Of a DNA stretch of 64,000 bases, positions 8,467-17,301 are shown one piece after another. Within the stretch, counting starts at the first letter, position 1. Each line of letters starts with the position of its first letter. The notes beneath the pieces were generated by a model. The model did not search any database. It was not told the origin of the DNA and worked only from the letters and a program-made list of their open reading frames with translations. Origin of the DNA: JAHBWV01 sp964588385. GTDB lineage: Bacteria > Planctomycetota > Phycisphaerae > Phycisphaerales > UBA1924. The position numbers were made by a program, and so were the translations under genes. The stretch lies in NCBI GenBank assembly GCA_964588385.1, contig CAZPPG010000014.1:12480-76479 (forward strand). The letters run 5' to 3'.

Positions 8467-10536
8467 ATGCGTCAGCTCTTTCTCGGGATCGTGGGTGTTC
8501 TTGCCTTGGCTTCGGCTGCCCTTGCCGCCTCTGCGGACGAGGGGATGTGGCTGCTCACCTCGCCGCCGAAGCAGACGCTTGGGTCCAGGTACGGTTTCGA
8601 GCCGACCGACGCGTGGCTGGAGCGGATGCAGAAGTCCGCGGTGCGTTTCTCGACCGGCGGCTCGGGCTCGCTGGTATCGGCGACCGGTCTGGTGATGACG
8701 AATCACCATGTCGCGTCGGACATGCTCTCCAAACTCAGCGTGAACGGTCTGGACATCCAGCGTGATGGGTACATCGCGCGGAGCCAGACGGAAGAACTGG
8801 CGTGTCCGGATCTTGAGTTAAACGTTCTCTGGACGATCGAGGACGTGACGGACCAGGTGAACGCGGGAACGGACGGGATGTCTGCGTCGGACGCGGCAGC
8901 GGCCCGTCGGCGGGCGATCTCCACGATCGAGCAGGAGGCGGGCGCAGCGTCGGGACTGCTCTGCCAGGTTGTGACGCTGTACCAGGGGGCGAGGTATCAC
9001 CTGTACGCGTACAAGCGATTCACCGATGTGCGTCTGGTCTTTGCGCCGGAGGAAGGGATCGCCTTCTTCGGTGGTGATACGGACAACTTTGAGTATCCCC
9101 GGTACTGCCTGGACGTGACATTCTTCCGGATTTACGAGAACGGGAAGCCGTACACGCCGGAGCATCACCTGACGTGGTCGCCGAACGGGATTGCAGAGAA
9201 CGAGCTTGGGATGGTTTTCGGGCACCCCGGAACCACACGGCGGCTCTACACCGTTGACCATCTGAAGTTTGTGCGCGATGTGCAGTTGCCCCGTCGCCTG
9301 GCGCAGCTCTGGCGGCGCGAGGTGCAACTGACCAACTTCTCCAATCGCAACGAAGAGAATCGCAGGATGGCCCGTGAGGATTTCCTCGGCGTGCAGAACG
9401 CGCGGAAGGCATTGGCCGGGCAGTTCGACGGGCTGCTCGATCCCGCGGTGATGAACGAGAAGGCCCGTGCCGAGGCCAAGCTCCGCGCGTGGGTGCTTGA
9501 GGATCCCGATCGGACGGCGGCCTGGGCGAGCGCGTGGGACGATCTGGCCGAGGCGCAGAAGCGTCATGGGGAGTTTTTCAACGATCGTGTGATGGACCTC
9601 TCGTCTTCCACGCTCTTCCGCACCGCGCTGCACCTGGTGCGCATGGGCGACGAACTGCCCAAGCCCTCCGGTGATCGTCTGCGGGAGTATCGCGACTCGG
9701 GGCTTGAATCGCTGAAGTTCCAGTTGTTCTCGCCCGCGCCGGTGCACACGGCGCTCGAGGTTGACATCCTGAAGTCGGGGCTCAGCCAGATGGCCGAGAC
9801 GCTGGGCGGCGACCATCCGGTGGTCCAGCTCGCGCTGGCGGGCAAGAGTCCCGCGGCACGGGCCCAGGAGCTTGTCGCCGGAACCGGGCTCGCGTCGGTC
9901 GAGGCGAGGCAGGGGCTCGCGGCGGGAGGCAGCGAGGCGATCGCGACGTCGACCGATCCGATGATCCGACTTGCGGCCGCGCTCGATCCCGCGCTCCGCA
10001 CGTATCGCACACGCTTTGAGAACGAGGTCGAGTCGGTGGAGCGTCAGGCGTACGCCAAGATCGCGGCGGCCAAGTTCGCGTTCGAGGGCGACAGCGTCTA
10101 CCCAGATGCCACGTTCACGCTCCGCATGTCGTTCGGTCCGATCAAGTCGTATGAGGAGATGGGCAGGAGCGTGCCGGCGTTCACGCGGATGGGCGGCGTG
10201 TTCACCCGTGCGGATGCACGAGACGGTGATCCGGCCTTCCGTCTCCCGCAGCGCTGGCTGGACGCGAAGGACCGGATCAATCCCGATGTGCCGTTCAACT
10301 TTGTGATGTGCGCGGACATCATCGGTGGCAACTCCGGCTCGCCGGTGGTGAACACCAAGGGCGAGGTGGTGGGGCTGATCTTCGACGGCAATCTGCACTC
10401 CCTGCCCTGGGCGTTCGCGTACGACGAGCGTCAGGGACGGGCGGTCAGCGTCGATTCACGCGGCATGATGGAAGCGTTCAAGTCGGTCTATAAGGCCGAG
10501 AGCCTGGTGAAGGAACTGCTGGCCCCGGCGAAGTGA
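8467..10536 (+). CDS. S46 family dipeptidyl peptidase, DPP7-like
   Basis: Exported serine exopeptidase releasing dipeptides from peptide N-termini. ATG 8467 is chosen because it starts a clean signal peptide (MRQLFLGIVGVLALASAALA); the longer frame from 8398 would run through the terminator hairpin. The chymotrypsin-fold double-beta-barrel triad is visible: His in TNHHVA (about residue 81), Asp in YCLDVTFF (about 214) and Ser in GGNSGSPVV (about 623). The N-terminal DEGMWLL is also a family hallmark. Eighteen residues after the catalytic Ser comes FDG. In characterised S46 enzymes Gly at this place goes with DPP7-type hydrophobic P1 preference and Arg with acidic-specific DPP11, so a DPP7-like specificity is inferred. 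Length (689) is normal for the family. Confidence 0.9.
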   Translation: MRQLFLGIVGVLALASAALAASADEGMWLLTSPPKQTLGSRYGFEPTDAWLERMQKSAVRFSTGGSGSLVSATGLVMTNHHVASDMLSKLSVNGLDIQRDGYIARSQTEELACPDLELNVLWTIEDVTDQVNAGTDGMSASDAAAARRRAISTIEQEAGAASGLLCQVVTLYQGARYHLYAYKRFTDVRLVFAPEEGIAFFGGDTDNFEYPRYCLDVTFFRIYENGKPYTPEHHLTWSPNGIAENELGMVFGHPGTTRRLYTVDHLKFVRDVQLPRRLAQLWRREVQLTNFSNRNEENRRMAREDFLGVQNARKALAGQFDGLLDPAVMNEKARAEAKLRAWVLEDPDRTAAWASAWDDLAEAQKRHGEFFNDRVMDLSSSTLFRTALHLVRMGDELPKPSGDRLREYRDSGLESLKFQLFSPAPVHTALEVDILKSGLSQMAETLGGDHPVVQLALAGKSPAARAQELVAGTGLASVEARQGLAAGGSEAIATSTDPMIRLAAALDPALRTYRTRFENEVESVERQAYAKIAAAKFAFEGDSVYPDATFTLRMSFGPIKSYEEMGRSVPAFTRMGGVFTRADARDGDPAFRLPQRWLDAKDRINPDVPFNFVMCADIIGGNSGSPVVNTKGEVVGLIFDGNLHSLPWAFAYDERQGRAVSVDSRGMMEAFKSVYKAESLVKELLAPAK

Positions 10537-10577
10537 GCGATTAGACCGAGTGGGCGGCATCCACCACCCGGGGCCGG

Positions 10578-10583
10578 TACACT
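10578..10583 (+). promoter_or_regulatory. Leaderless -10 element of the GH63 gene
   Basis: TACACT ends 6 nt before ATG 10590. The intervening CGCGCC has no Shine-Dalgarno, so transcription would begin at or beside the start codon. No good -35 is seen. Confidence 0.5.
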
Positions 10584-10589
10584 CGCGCC

Positions 10590-13322
10590 ATGGGTGACGC
10601 AACTTCGTTCCAGGCAGAAGTTGACCGGCTGAGTGAGGACGCTTCGCGGTCCAAGAACTGGAAGCGGTGGGGGCCGTATCTGGCGGAGCGTCAGTGGGGA
10701 ACGGTGCGCGAGGACTACTCGGCGGACGGAAACGTGTGGGAGTACTTCCCGCACGATCACGCGCGCAGCCGCGCGTATCGATGGGGCGAGGACGGATTGC
10801 TCGGGTTCACGGATCGGCAGTGCCGCCTGTGCTTTGCGATGGCGATGTGGAACGGGAAGGACCCGATCCTGAAGGAGCGGTTTTTCGGGCTGACCGGCCA
10901 CGAGGGGAACCACGGCGAGGACGTGAAGGAGTTCTACTTCTACACGGAATCTTCGCCGACGCACTCGTACTGCTCTGCGCTCTACAAGTACCCGCAAGCG
11001 GAGTTTCCCTATCGACGCCTGATCGATGAGAATCGTTCCCGATCGCGCGTGGATCCGGAGTTCAACATCGAAGACACGGGGGTGTTCGACGGCTCGCGGT
11101 ACTTTGACATCAAAATCGAGTACGCCAAGGAGTCGCCCAACGGGCTGTTGATCCGCGTGACGGCGACGAATCGTGGGCCGGACGCCGCGCCGCTCTGGCT
11201 CGTGCCCCAGCTCTGGTTCCGCAACACGTGGTCGTGGGGCCCGACGAGCGATGGTGATCCGGTGCGGCCGAGGCTGCGGGCCGTGGTGGGGAGCGGCCGG
11301 ACGACGGAGGCGGTGGCGGAGCACCCGGAGATTGGGCGATACCGATGGGTGGTGAACGCGCCGGATGCGGCGGGCGCGGAGATGCTGTTCACCGAGAACG
11401 AGACGAACACGGCGAGGCTCTTCGGGAGCGAGTCCGGGCCGCCATACGCGAAGGACGCCTTTCACGCGTGCATCGTGGATGGGCGACCGGACGCGGTGAA
11501 CCCCGAGCGAGAGGGGACGAAGGCGTGCGCCCTGTGGAAGGGCGTGCTGGGCGCGGGCCAGAGCGCGGCGATCTGCATGAGGCTGTTTGAGGAGCGCGAG
11601 CGTCCGACCGATGCGGGTTTCGGAGGTGCGTTCGACGACGCATTCGCGAAGCGGATCGAAGAGTGCGACGCGTATTACGCGTCGCGCGTCTGGCAGGGGC
11701 AGAGCGAGGAGGACGCACGGGTCGTGCGTCAGGCCTACGCGGGGCTCTTCTGGTCCAAGCAGTATTACCACTACGTTGTGGCGGACTGGCTCAAGGGCGA
11801 TCCGGGGCAGCCCGCGCCCGATCCGAAACGTGCGAGGGGTCGCAACAGCGACTGGGGACATCTGTTCAACCGGGACATCATCTCGATGCCGGACTCGTGG
11901 GAGTATCCGTGGTACGCGGCGTGGGACCTGGCCTTTCACTGCGTGGCGTACGCGCGCGTGGACCCGCAGTTCGCCAAGGACCAGTTGCTGCTCTTCCTGC
12001 GCGAGTGGTACATGCACCCATCGGGGCAGATCCCGGCCTATGAGTTTGCGTTTGGGGATGTGAACCCGCCGGTTCACGCGTGGGCGTGCTGGCGGGTGTA
12101 CAAGCTGACCGGGCCCAAGGGCGGGCGCGATCGTCTCTTCCTGGAGCGGGCGTTCCAGAAACTGCTGATGAACTTCACGTGGTGGGTCAATCGCAAGGAC
12201 CCGCGCGGGAAGCACCTGTTCTCCGGCGGGTTCCTGGGGCTTGACAACATCGGCGTCTTTGATCGCTCCGCGCCGCTGCCCGGCGGAGTCGAGCTCGAGC
12301 AGGCGGACGCCACGGCGTGGATGGCGTTCTTCTGCACGACGATGCTGGCGATCGCGACGGAGCTGGCGAAGGAGAACCCGGCGTACGAGGACATCGCCTC
12401 AAAGTTCTTTGAGCACTTCGTCGCGATCTCCGACGCGATGAACACGTTCGGGGGGAACGGCTTGTGGGACGACGCGGACGGCTTCTATTACGATCAGTTG
12501 AGGAAGGAAGAGGAGACGTTGCCGCTGCGGGTGCGATCGCTGGTGGGCATCATCCCGATGCTCGCGGTGGAGGTTCTGGACGATCGCGAGCTGGAGAAGC
12601 TGCCGGGGTTCAAGAGCCGCACGGCGTGGTTCCTGCGTCACCGCCCGGATCTGGTCCAGCACGTGGCGTGCATGGAATCTTCGGATGGAGACGGCGTGCT
12701 GCGGCTGCTGGCGATCCCCTCGCGCGACCGGCTCAAACGCGTGCTTGCCTATCTGCTGGATGAGAACGAGTTTCTCTCGCCCTTTGGCATCCGCTCGCTG
12801 TCGAAGGTTCACAAGAAGTCGCCCTACACCTTTGAACGCGGCGTGCACTCGCTGACGGTCGAGTACGTGCCCGGAGAGTCGAGCACGGGCATGTTCGGGG
12901 GCAACTCCAACTGGCGCGGGCCGGTGTGGTTCCCGCTGAACTACCTGATCGTGGAGTCGCTGGAGCGATACCACTACTTCTATGGAGAGACGCTCAAGGT
13001 TGAATACCCGACGGGCTCCGGCCGGATGTGCGATCTGCGCGAGGTCGCGGACCATCTGCGCGTGCGGCTGATCTCGCTGTTCCTGCCGGACAGCAGCGGC
13101 CGGCGCCCGTGCCACGGCAACGACGAGCGGTTCCGCAGCGACCCGCATTGGAAGGACCTCGTGCTCTACCACGAGTACTTCCACGCCGAGTCGGGAAAGG
13201 GCCTGGGCGCGAGCCATCAGACGGGATGGACCGCGCTGGTGGCGCAGATGTACCAGGATCTTGCGAAGAAGCTCGCGAAGCGCGGGAGTGTCGCGGTGAT
13301 GCCGGGCCAGTCCGTGACATGA
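10590..13322 (+). CDS. GH63-type glucosidase (MGH1-like glycoside hydrolase)
   Basis: Cytoplasmic 910-residue inverting glucosidase of the GH63 clan, (alpha/alpha)6-barrel type, homologous to bacterial relatives of processing alpha-glucosidase I. In bacteria these act on glucose-containing oligosaccharides or glucosylglycerate-type compounds. Family-typical segments are seen: the N-terminal beta-domain with RAYRWGEDGLLGF and EGNHGEDVKE; the barrel from about residue 380 with WSKQYYHYVVADWL, SMPDSWEYPWYAAWDLAFHC and GWTALVAQM; and the region FGGNSNWRGPVWFPLN near residue 770. There is no signal peptide. The substrate cannot be fixed from sequence. It is one of three separate glucan-active genes in the first 17 kb and stands in its own transcription unit. 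Confidence 0.85.
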   Translation: MGDATSFQAEVDRLSEDASRSKNWKRWGPYLAERQWGTVREDYSADGNVWEYFPHDHARSRAYRWGEDGLLGFTDRQCRLCFAMAMWNGKDPILKERFFGLTGHEGNHGEDVKEFYFYTESSPTHSYCSALYKYPQAEFPYRRLIDENRSRSRVDPEFNIEDTGVFDGSRYFDIKIEYAKESPNGLLIRVTATNRGPDAAPLWLVPQLWFRNTWSWGPTSDGDPVRPRLRAVVGSGRTTEAVAEHPEIGRYRWVVNAPDAAGAEMLFTENETNTARLFGSESGPPYAKDAFHACIVDGRPDAVNPEREGTKACALWKGVLGAGQSAAICMRLFEERERPTDAGFGGAFDDAFAKRIEECDAYYASRVWQGQSEEDARVVRQAYAGLFWSKQYYHYVVADWLKGDPGQPAPDPKRARGRNSDWGHLFNRDIISMPDSWEYPWYAAWDLAFHCVAYARVDPQFAKDQLLLFLREWYMHPSGQIPAYEFAFGDVNPPVHAWACWRVYKLTGPKGGRDRLFLERAFQKLLMNFTWWVNRKDPRGKHLFSGGFLGLDNIGVFDRSAPLPGGVELEQADATAWMAFFCTTMLAIATELAKENPAYEDIASKFFEHFVAISDAMNTFGGNGLWDDADGFYYDQLRKEEETLPLRVRSLVGIIPMLAVEVLDDRELEKLPGFKSRTAWFLRHRPDLVQHVACMESSDGDGVLRLLAIPSRDRLKRVLAYLLDENEFLSPFGIRSLSKVHKKSPYTFERGVHSLTVEYVPGESSTGMFGGNSNWRGPVWFPLNYLIVESLERYHYFYGETLKVEYPTGSGRMCDLREVADHLRVRLISLFLPDSSGRRPCHGNDERFRSDPHWKDLVLYHEYFHAESGKGLGASHQTGWTALVAQMYQDLAKKLAKRGSVAVMPGQSVT

Positions 13323-13370
13323 GCATGGACGGCGGCGGCGTGGATGCGGGTCCGGCCGGGCGATGCTCCG

Positions 13371-14846
13371 TTACGGCTGGCGCGGGCCCAGCGCGCTCAG
13401 CAGCGGGCCCAGATGCCTCTGGTAGTGCTTCCAGCGTCCGACGGATGACGTGAAAATCGGCTGGTGGACCTGTCCCGCGCTGGCGGTGCGCATGTGACGC
13501 TTGTTCAGATGGAACTCGAGCACGCGTGCATCCCATTCGACCCCGATGTGCTCGAGCATGCGCCGTGCGACGCCCTCAAGGTCCGCGACGAGGTCCTCGT
13601 AGCGGACCTCCAGCACGGGGATGCCGAGCGTGTTCCGCCAGTGGGCCATGAGCTTCTCGTGTGCGACGTACTTTCGGCCGAGGATGGCCAGGTCGCGCGC
13701 GTAGCTGTGCCCGGTGCCGAAGTTCTGGAAGTGACACGACACGCAGGTGTCGCGGGCGTCACGCACGCAGTAGATGATGCTCGCCGCGGGCAGGATTCGT
13801 GTGATCGGTCCGAGGATCGTGTAGTTTCCCGGGAGCTTATCGATCACGCGCGACTTGCCCGGGCAGCGGGCGTGCAGCATGGCCACGTACTCGCTCGCGG
13901 CGGCGGTGACTTCGCCGGCCGGCCAGGACATCTGCGTGAGCTTGTGCTCGATGCGCGGAAGCCCCTGGCTCTCGCCAATGCCGCCGACGGAGGGGTGCGA
14001 GGTCAGGATCTGCTCGACCAGACTCGTGCCGCTGCGGGGCATGCCCAGGACGAGGACCGGCGTGGGATCGTTGATGCCGGATGTCGGCGTGGCGGCGTAG
14101 TGGGCGGGTGTCCAGCGGGCGATTGCCCCCTCGAAGAAGTCCTGCTCGCCGATCGGTCCTGCGCTCCTCGCGCCGGCTGACGCGGCGGTGATCGCCTCGT
14201 CGTAGCGTCCCTCGGCGTCGAGCAGGCGGGCCAGTTCGGTGTACACGGCGCGCACCAGGGGCTGCGGGATCGCGCCGGAACTCGCGTGCCTGGTGAGCAG
14301 CTCGATCGCTTCGTTTGACCGCTTGATGTCGCGGGCGATCATCGCGAAGGCGAGTGCGTTGGAGACGTCACGCGGGTTGGCGCGGATCGCGGCGTCAAGC
14401 ATCGGTGCGCCTTCGCGGGCGCGGCCCTCGCCGTGCAGCAGCGCGATCTTGCCTCGCACGGCCGGAGGGAAGAGGGGACGCAGCGAGAGGGCCTGGTCCA
14501 GAGCGCGGTGCGCGCCGTGGATGTCCTCGGTCGCGCGCAGGCCGTTGGCCAGGTCGCACCACGCCTCCGGGTGGGGGCAACCGCGTTCGCAGAGTTCACG
14601 CAGCAGGCTGGTGCCGTGGGCGACGTTGCCGGTGCGGATCAGCGAGGCGCCGAGGATGTGGACAAGGCCGTCGTCACGAGGGGGCGTCGCGAGAGCGCGC
14701 TGCGCGAAGCGTGCGGCATCCATGAAGCGTCCCGTGTTGTAGCAGGCGATTGCCCGGTCTCGATCCGTGGGCGCCGGGCCGAATCCGCCGGGGCCAAAGC
14801 CGCCGGGTCCGGGAGTGGGAGGCATGTTCGCGTGGGGGTCGGTCAT
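13371..14846 (-). CDS. TPR-repeat sulfotransferase
   Basis: Fusion of an N-terminal TPR solenoid (about residues 25-240) to a PAPS-dependent sulfotransferase domain (about 262-470). The 5'-phosphosulfate loop is LGMPRSGTSLVEQIL. The 3'-phosphate-binding region is visible further on (YCVRDARDTCVSC, then YEDLVADLEGVARRMLEHIG), and the domain ends with GRWKHYQRHLGPL. An N-terminal Gly/Pro-rich segment (PGPGGFGPGGFGP) precedes the repeats. Planctomycetes carry many such TPR-sulfotransferases with unknown acceptors, presumably polysaccharides, peptides or lipids. ATG 14846 starts the longest frame. The gene diverges from the debranching-enzyme gene and converges on the GH63 gene. Domain assignment is firm; the substrate is unknown. 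Confidence 0.88.
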   Translation of the reverse strand: MTDPHANMPPTPGPGGFGPGGFGPAPTDRDRAIACYNTGRFMDAARFAQRALATPPRDDGLVHILGASLIRTGNVAHGTSLLRELCERGCPHPEAWCDLANGLRATEDIHGAHRALDQALSLRPLFPPAVRGKIALLHGEGRAREGAPMLDAAIRANPRDVSNALAFAMIARDIKRSNEAIELLTRHASSGAIPQPLVRAVYTELARLLDAEGRYDEAITAASAGARSAGPIGEQDFFEGAIARWTPAHYAATPTSGINDPTPVLVLGMPRSGTSLVEQILTSHPSVGGIGESQGLPRIEHKLTQMSWPAGEVTAAASEYVAMLHARCPGKSRVIDKLPGNYTILGPITRILPAASIIYCVRDARDTCVSCHFQNFGTGHSYARDLAILGRKYVAHEKLMAHWRNTLGIPVLEVRYEDLVADLEGVARRMLEHIGVEWDARVLEFHLNKRHMRTASAGQVHQPIFTSSVGRWKHYQRHLGPLLSALGPRQP

Positions 14847-14989
14847 GTGGCGCCCGTGTGAAGTGGTGGAGTGAGAATCGGCAGAGGGTTCCGCCTCGTG
14901 GCGAGTAGAATAGACGAGCGGCGATCGGTTCAGATCTGGGCCGTGTCCGCCCGGTTCGGAGTGTCATCAAACCCGAGGGGAGGGCCACG

Positions 14990-17119
14990 ATGACGACCAG
15001 GAAGACAGAGCGACCGAAGGCGTTTGAGGAGAAGTCCAAGGGCAAGCGAGCGACTCTGCGGGTGTACCCCGCGCTCCTGAGCACGCCGCCGTGCCCGGTT
15101 GATGAGGGCTCGGAGTGGCTGGAGCCGGACGGGCTCGGGGGCTTCGCGTCGGGGACGGCGACGGGGATCAACACGAGGCGTTATCACGCGATCCTGCTGG
15201 CGTCGATGCGGCCGCCCGCGGATCGGTTTGTGCTGGTGAACACGCTGGACGCATGGGTGCAGACGCCGGAGGGTGTCTTCCCGCTGACCTCGCAGCGGTA
15301 CGCGCCGGGGATCACGTATCCGCTGGGCGCGCCGACGATCGTGAGTTTCACGACCGATCCCTGGCCGACGTGGATTCTTGAGCCGACGCCGGGCTTTCGT
15401 GTCCGGCATGAGCGCGTGGTGAGGCACGGCGAGCCGACGACGCTTCTGACCTGGTCGCTTGTGGAGACGGGGACCATCGACGGCCCGACGTCGCTCATCG
15501 TGCGTCCCCTGATGAGCGGGCGCGACTATCACGCGCTGCACCACGCCAATGCCGCGTTCCGGTTCGATGCGGACATCTGGGGCGGGCGTGTGCAGTGGGA
15601 GCCGTACGCGGGCGTGCCGCCGATCGTCGCGATCACCAACGGCGATTATGAGCATCGCCCGGACTGGTACCGGAACTTCCTGTACGAGGCGGAGCGGGCC
15701 AGGGGCCAGGACTGCATCGAGGACCTCGCATCGCCCGGTGTTCTGCGGTGGGACCTGGCGGCAAGAGACGCGGTGCTGACGCTCTCCACGCAGTGTGATG
15801 CCGAGCCGCACGAGTGGACGGAAGATGGAGCGGCGGAGCTTGCCGAGACGATCAAGTCGACGGAGCACGCGCGCCGTGGGGCATTCCAGGGCGGAGGCGG
15901 AGCGCTGCAGCGTGCGGCGGATGCGTATATCGTGAGGCGTCAGCCATCGCGCGATCATCCGGCGGGCACGACGGTGATTGCCGGGTATCCGTGGTTCACC
16001 GACTGGGGGCGGGACACGTTCATCTCCTTGCGCGGGCTCTGCCTGTCGCGTGGCGCGGAGCGGCTGGATGACGCTCGCGACATCCTGCTCACGTGGGCGT
16101 CCCTCGTCTCGGAGGGGATGCTCCCCAATCGACTCCCCGATCGCGGCGATGAGCCGGAGTACAACGCGGTCGACGCGTCGCTGTGGTTCGTCGTCGCGGC
16201 GGGGGCCTATCTGGCTCGCGCGAAGGGTCAGAAACACGGAAGGCCCGAGGATCGACGGACGCTGGTCCGCGCGATCGATGCGATCGTCACCGGCTATTCA
16301 CGCGGCACGCGCTACAACATCCGGCTCGACACCGACGGGCTTCTCCGCGCGGGCGTCGAAGGCGTGCAGCTCACGTGGATGGACGCGAAGGTCGGCGGCT
16401 GGGTTGTCACGCCGCGCATCGGAAAGCCCGTGGAGATCCAGGCGCTCTGGCTCAACGCGCTCAAGGTTCATGCCGAGCTGACCGGCGCCGATCATCCGGC
16501 CTTTGCGCCCGGCATGGACTCGTTCGGCAAGCGATTCTGGGACGAGCGGCGAGGTTTCCTGGCCGATGTCGTGGATGTCAATCACAACCCGGGGCAGATC
16601 GATGAGTCGTTCCGCCCCAATCAGCTCTACGCCGTCGGCGGGCTGCCTGTGAAGCTGCTGGACGACGCGTCGTGCGCACTGGTGGTGGACGCGGTTGAGA
16701 AGCGGCTCTTGACGCCGATGGGTCCGCGCTCGCTCGCGCCGGACGCTCATGGGTATCGCGGGAGATACGAGGGCGATCTCTTGTCGCGCGACGGGGCGTA
16801 CCACATGGGCACGGTGTGGCCGTATCTGACGGGCGCGTTCGTGGAGGCGTGGGTGCGGGCCAGGGGCTCGACGGATGAGGCCAAGCGTGAGGCGCGTCAG
16901 CGGTTCCTCATGCCGCTGGTTCAACGGATGTCGGGCGGTGGAGTCGGGCACATCTGCGAGATTGCGGATGGGGATGAGCCGCACGCGGGGCGTGGCTGCC
17001 CGTTCCAGGCGTGGTCGGTCGCGGAGGCGTTGCGTCTTGATCGTGACGTGCTGGCGGTGGCAAGACCGGTGGAGCGGGTAGCGAAGGGCGGCAAGCAACG
17101 CGTCGGCGAGAAGCGGTGA
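14990..17119 (+). CDS. Glycogen debranching enzyme, amylo-alpha-1,6-glucosidase type
   Basis: Hydrolyses alpha-1,6 branch points of glycogen or related glucans. This is the bacterial/archaeal GDE architecture: an N-terminal GDE_N beta-domain (about residues 35-290, with EWLEPDGLGGFASGT, NTRRYHAILL) and a C-terminal (alpha/alpha)6 catalytic domain (about 300-690). Catalytic-domain landmarks are YPWFTDWGRDTFIS (about 330), YNAVDASLWF (about 391), a glucan-binding QLTWMDAKVGGWVVTPR (about 460) and GTVWPYLTGAFVEAW (about 606). ATG 14990 has GGGGAGGG 7-10 nt upstream, so unlike several neighbours it is translated from a leadered mRNA. It is followed by the composite repeat at 17133-17271, which separates it from the convergent ATPase gene. 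Confidence 0.9.
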   Translation: MTTRKTERPKAFEEKSKGKRATLRVYPALLSTPPCPVDEGSEWLEPDGLGGFASGTATGINTRRYHAILLASMRPPADRFVLVNTLDAWVQTPEGVFPLTSQRYAPGITYPLGAPTIVSFTTDPWPTWILEPTPGFRVRHERVVRHGEPTTLLTWSLVETGTIDGPTSLIVRPLMSGRDYHALHHANAAFRFDADIWGGRVQWEPYAGVPPIVAITNGDYEHRPDWYRNFLYEAERARGQDCIEDLASPGVLRWDLAARDAVLTLSTQCDAEPHEWTEDGAAELAETIKSTEHARRGAFQGGGGALQRAADAYIVRRQPSRDHPAGTTVIAGYPWFTDWGRDTFISLRGLCLSRGAERLDDARDILLTWASLVSEGMLPNRLPDRGDEPEYNAVDASLWFVVAAGAYLARAKGQKHGRPEDRRTLVRAIDAIVTGYSRGTRYNIRLDTDGLLRAGVEGVQLTWMDAKVGGWVVTPRIGKPVEIQALWLNALKVHAELTGADHPAFAPGMDSFGKRFWDERRGFLADVVDVNHNPGQIDESFRPNQLYAVGGLPVKLLDDASCALVVDAVEKRLLTPMGPRSLAPDAHGYRGRYEGDLLSRDGAYHMGTVWPYLTGAFVEAWVRARGSTDEAKREARQRFLMPLVQRMSGGGVGHICEIADGDEPHAGRGCPFQAWSVAEALRLDRDVLAVARPVERVAKGGKQRVGEKR

Positions 17120-17132
17120 GAGCGGCGGTCCG

Positions 17133-17271
17133 CCCAAGAATGCCAAGAACGCCAACACGTACGCGAGGGGGTTGGCGGTCTTGGGCCGAATGGCGGTTGA
17201 AACGCTGCCAGACGAAGAATGCCACCCCGCACCTTTCCCAAGGGTGCAAGATGGCATTCTTGGCGGCCTTC
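17133..17271. repeat. Composite 3'-end stem-loop repeat, copy 1
   Basis: Two back-to-back hairpins lie between convergent stops. Hairpin A (17133-17186) pairs GCCCAAGAATGCCA / CCAAGAACGCCAA with TTGGCGGTCTTGGGC. Hairpin B (17214-17261) pairs AAGAATGCCA with TGGCATTCTT around an inner GCACC/GGTGC stem. Copy 2 at 19190-19318 matches it along its length in the same orientation, including the shared middle segment GCTGCCAG-CGAAG. Further units lie at 22656-22720 and 29272-29417. All follow gene ends, so a terminator or mRNA 3'-protecting role is likely. Open reading frames through it (AKNAKNA or LAFLAFLA peptides) are artefacts of the 9-base periodicity. Confidence 0.7.
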
Positions 17272-17301
17272 GGACGTGCCCTGCACACCATGGCTTCAAG
17301 C

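Noticed and set aside
10488..12215. Long open frame (575 codons) antisense to the GH63 gene, and similar antisense frames at 8818-10398, 14930-16237, 33738-35273 and 24132-26051
   Set aside because: They are shadows of the codon bias of real high-GC genes: Arg/Ala/Pro/His-rich without domains, and the opposite strand encodes clear enzymes.
13323..13370. Terminator from GAGCAT / ATGCTC between the GH63 and sulfotransferase stops
   Set aside because: Only a 6-bp outer stem around a long unstructured loop; too weak to call.
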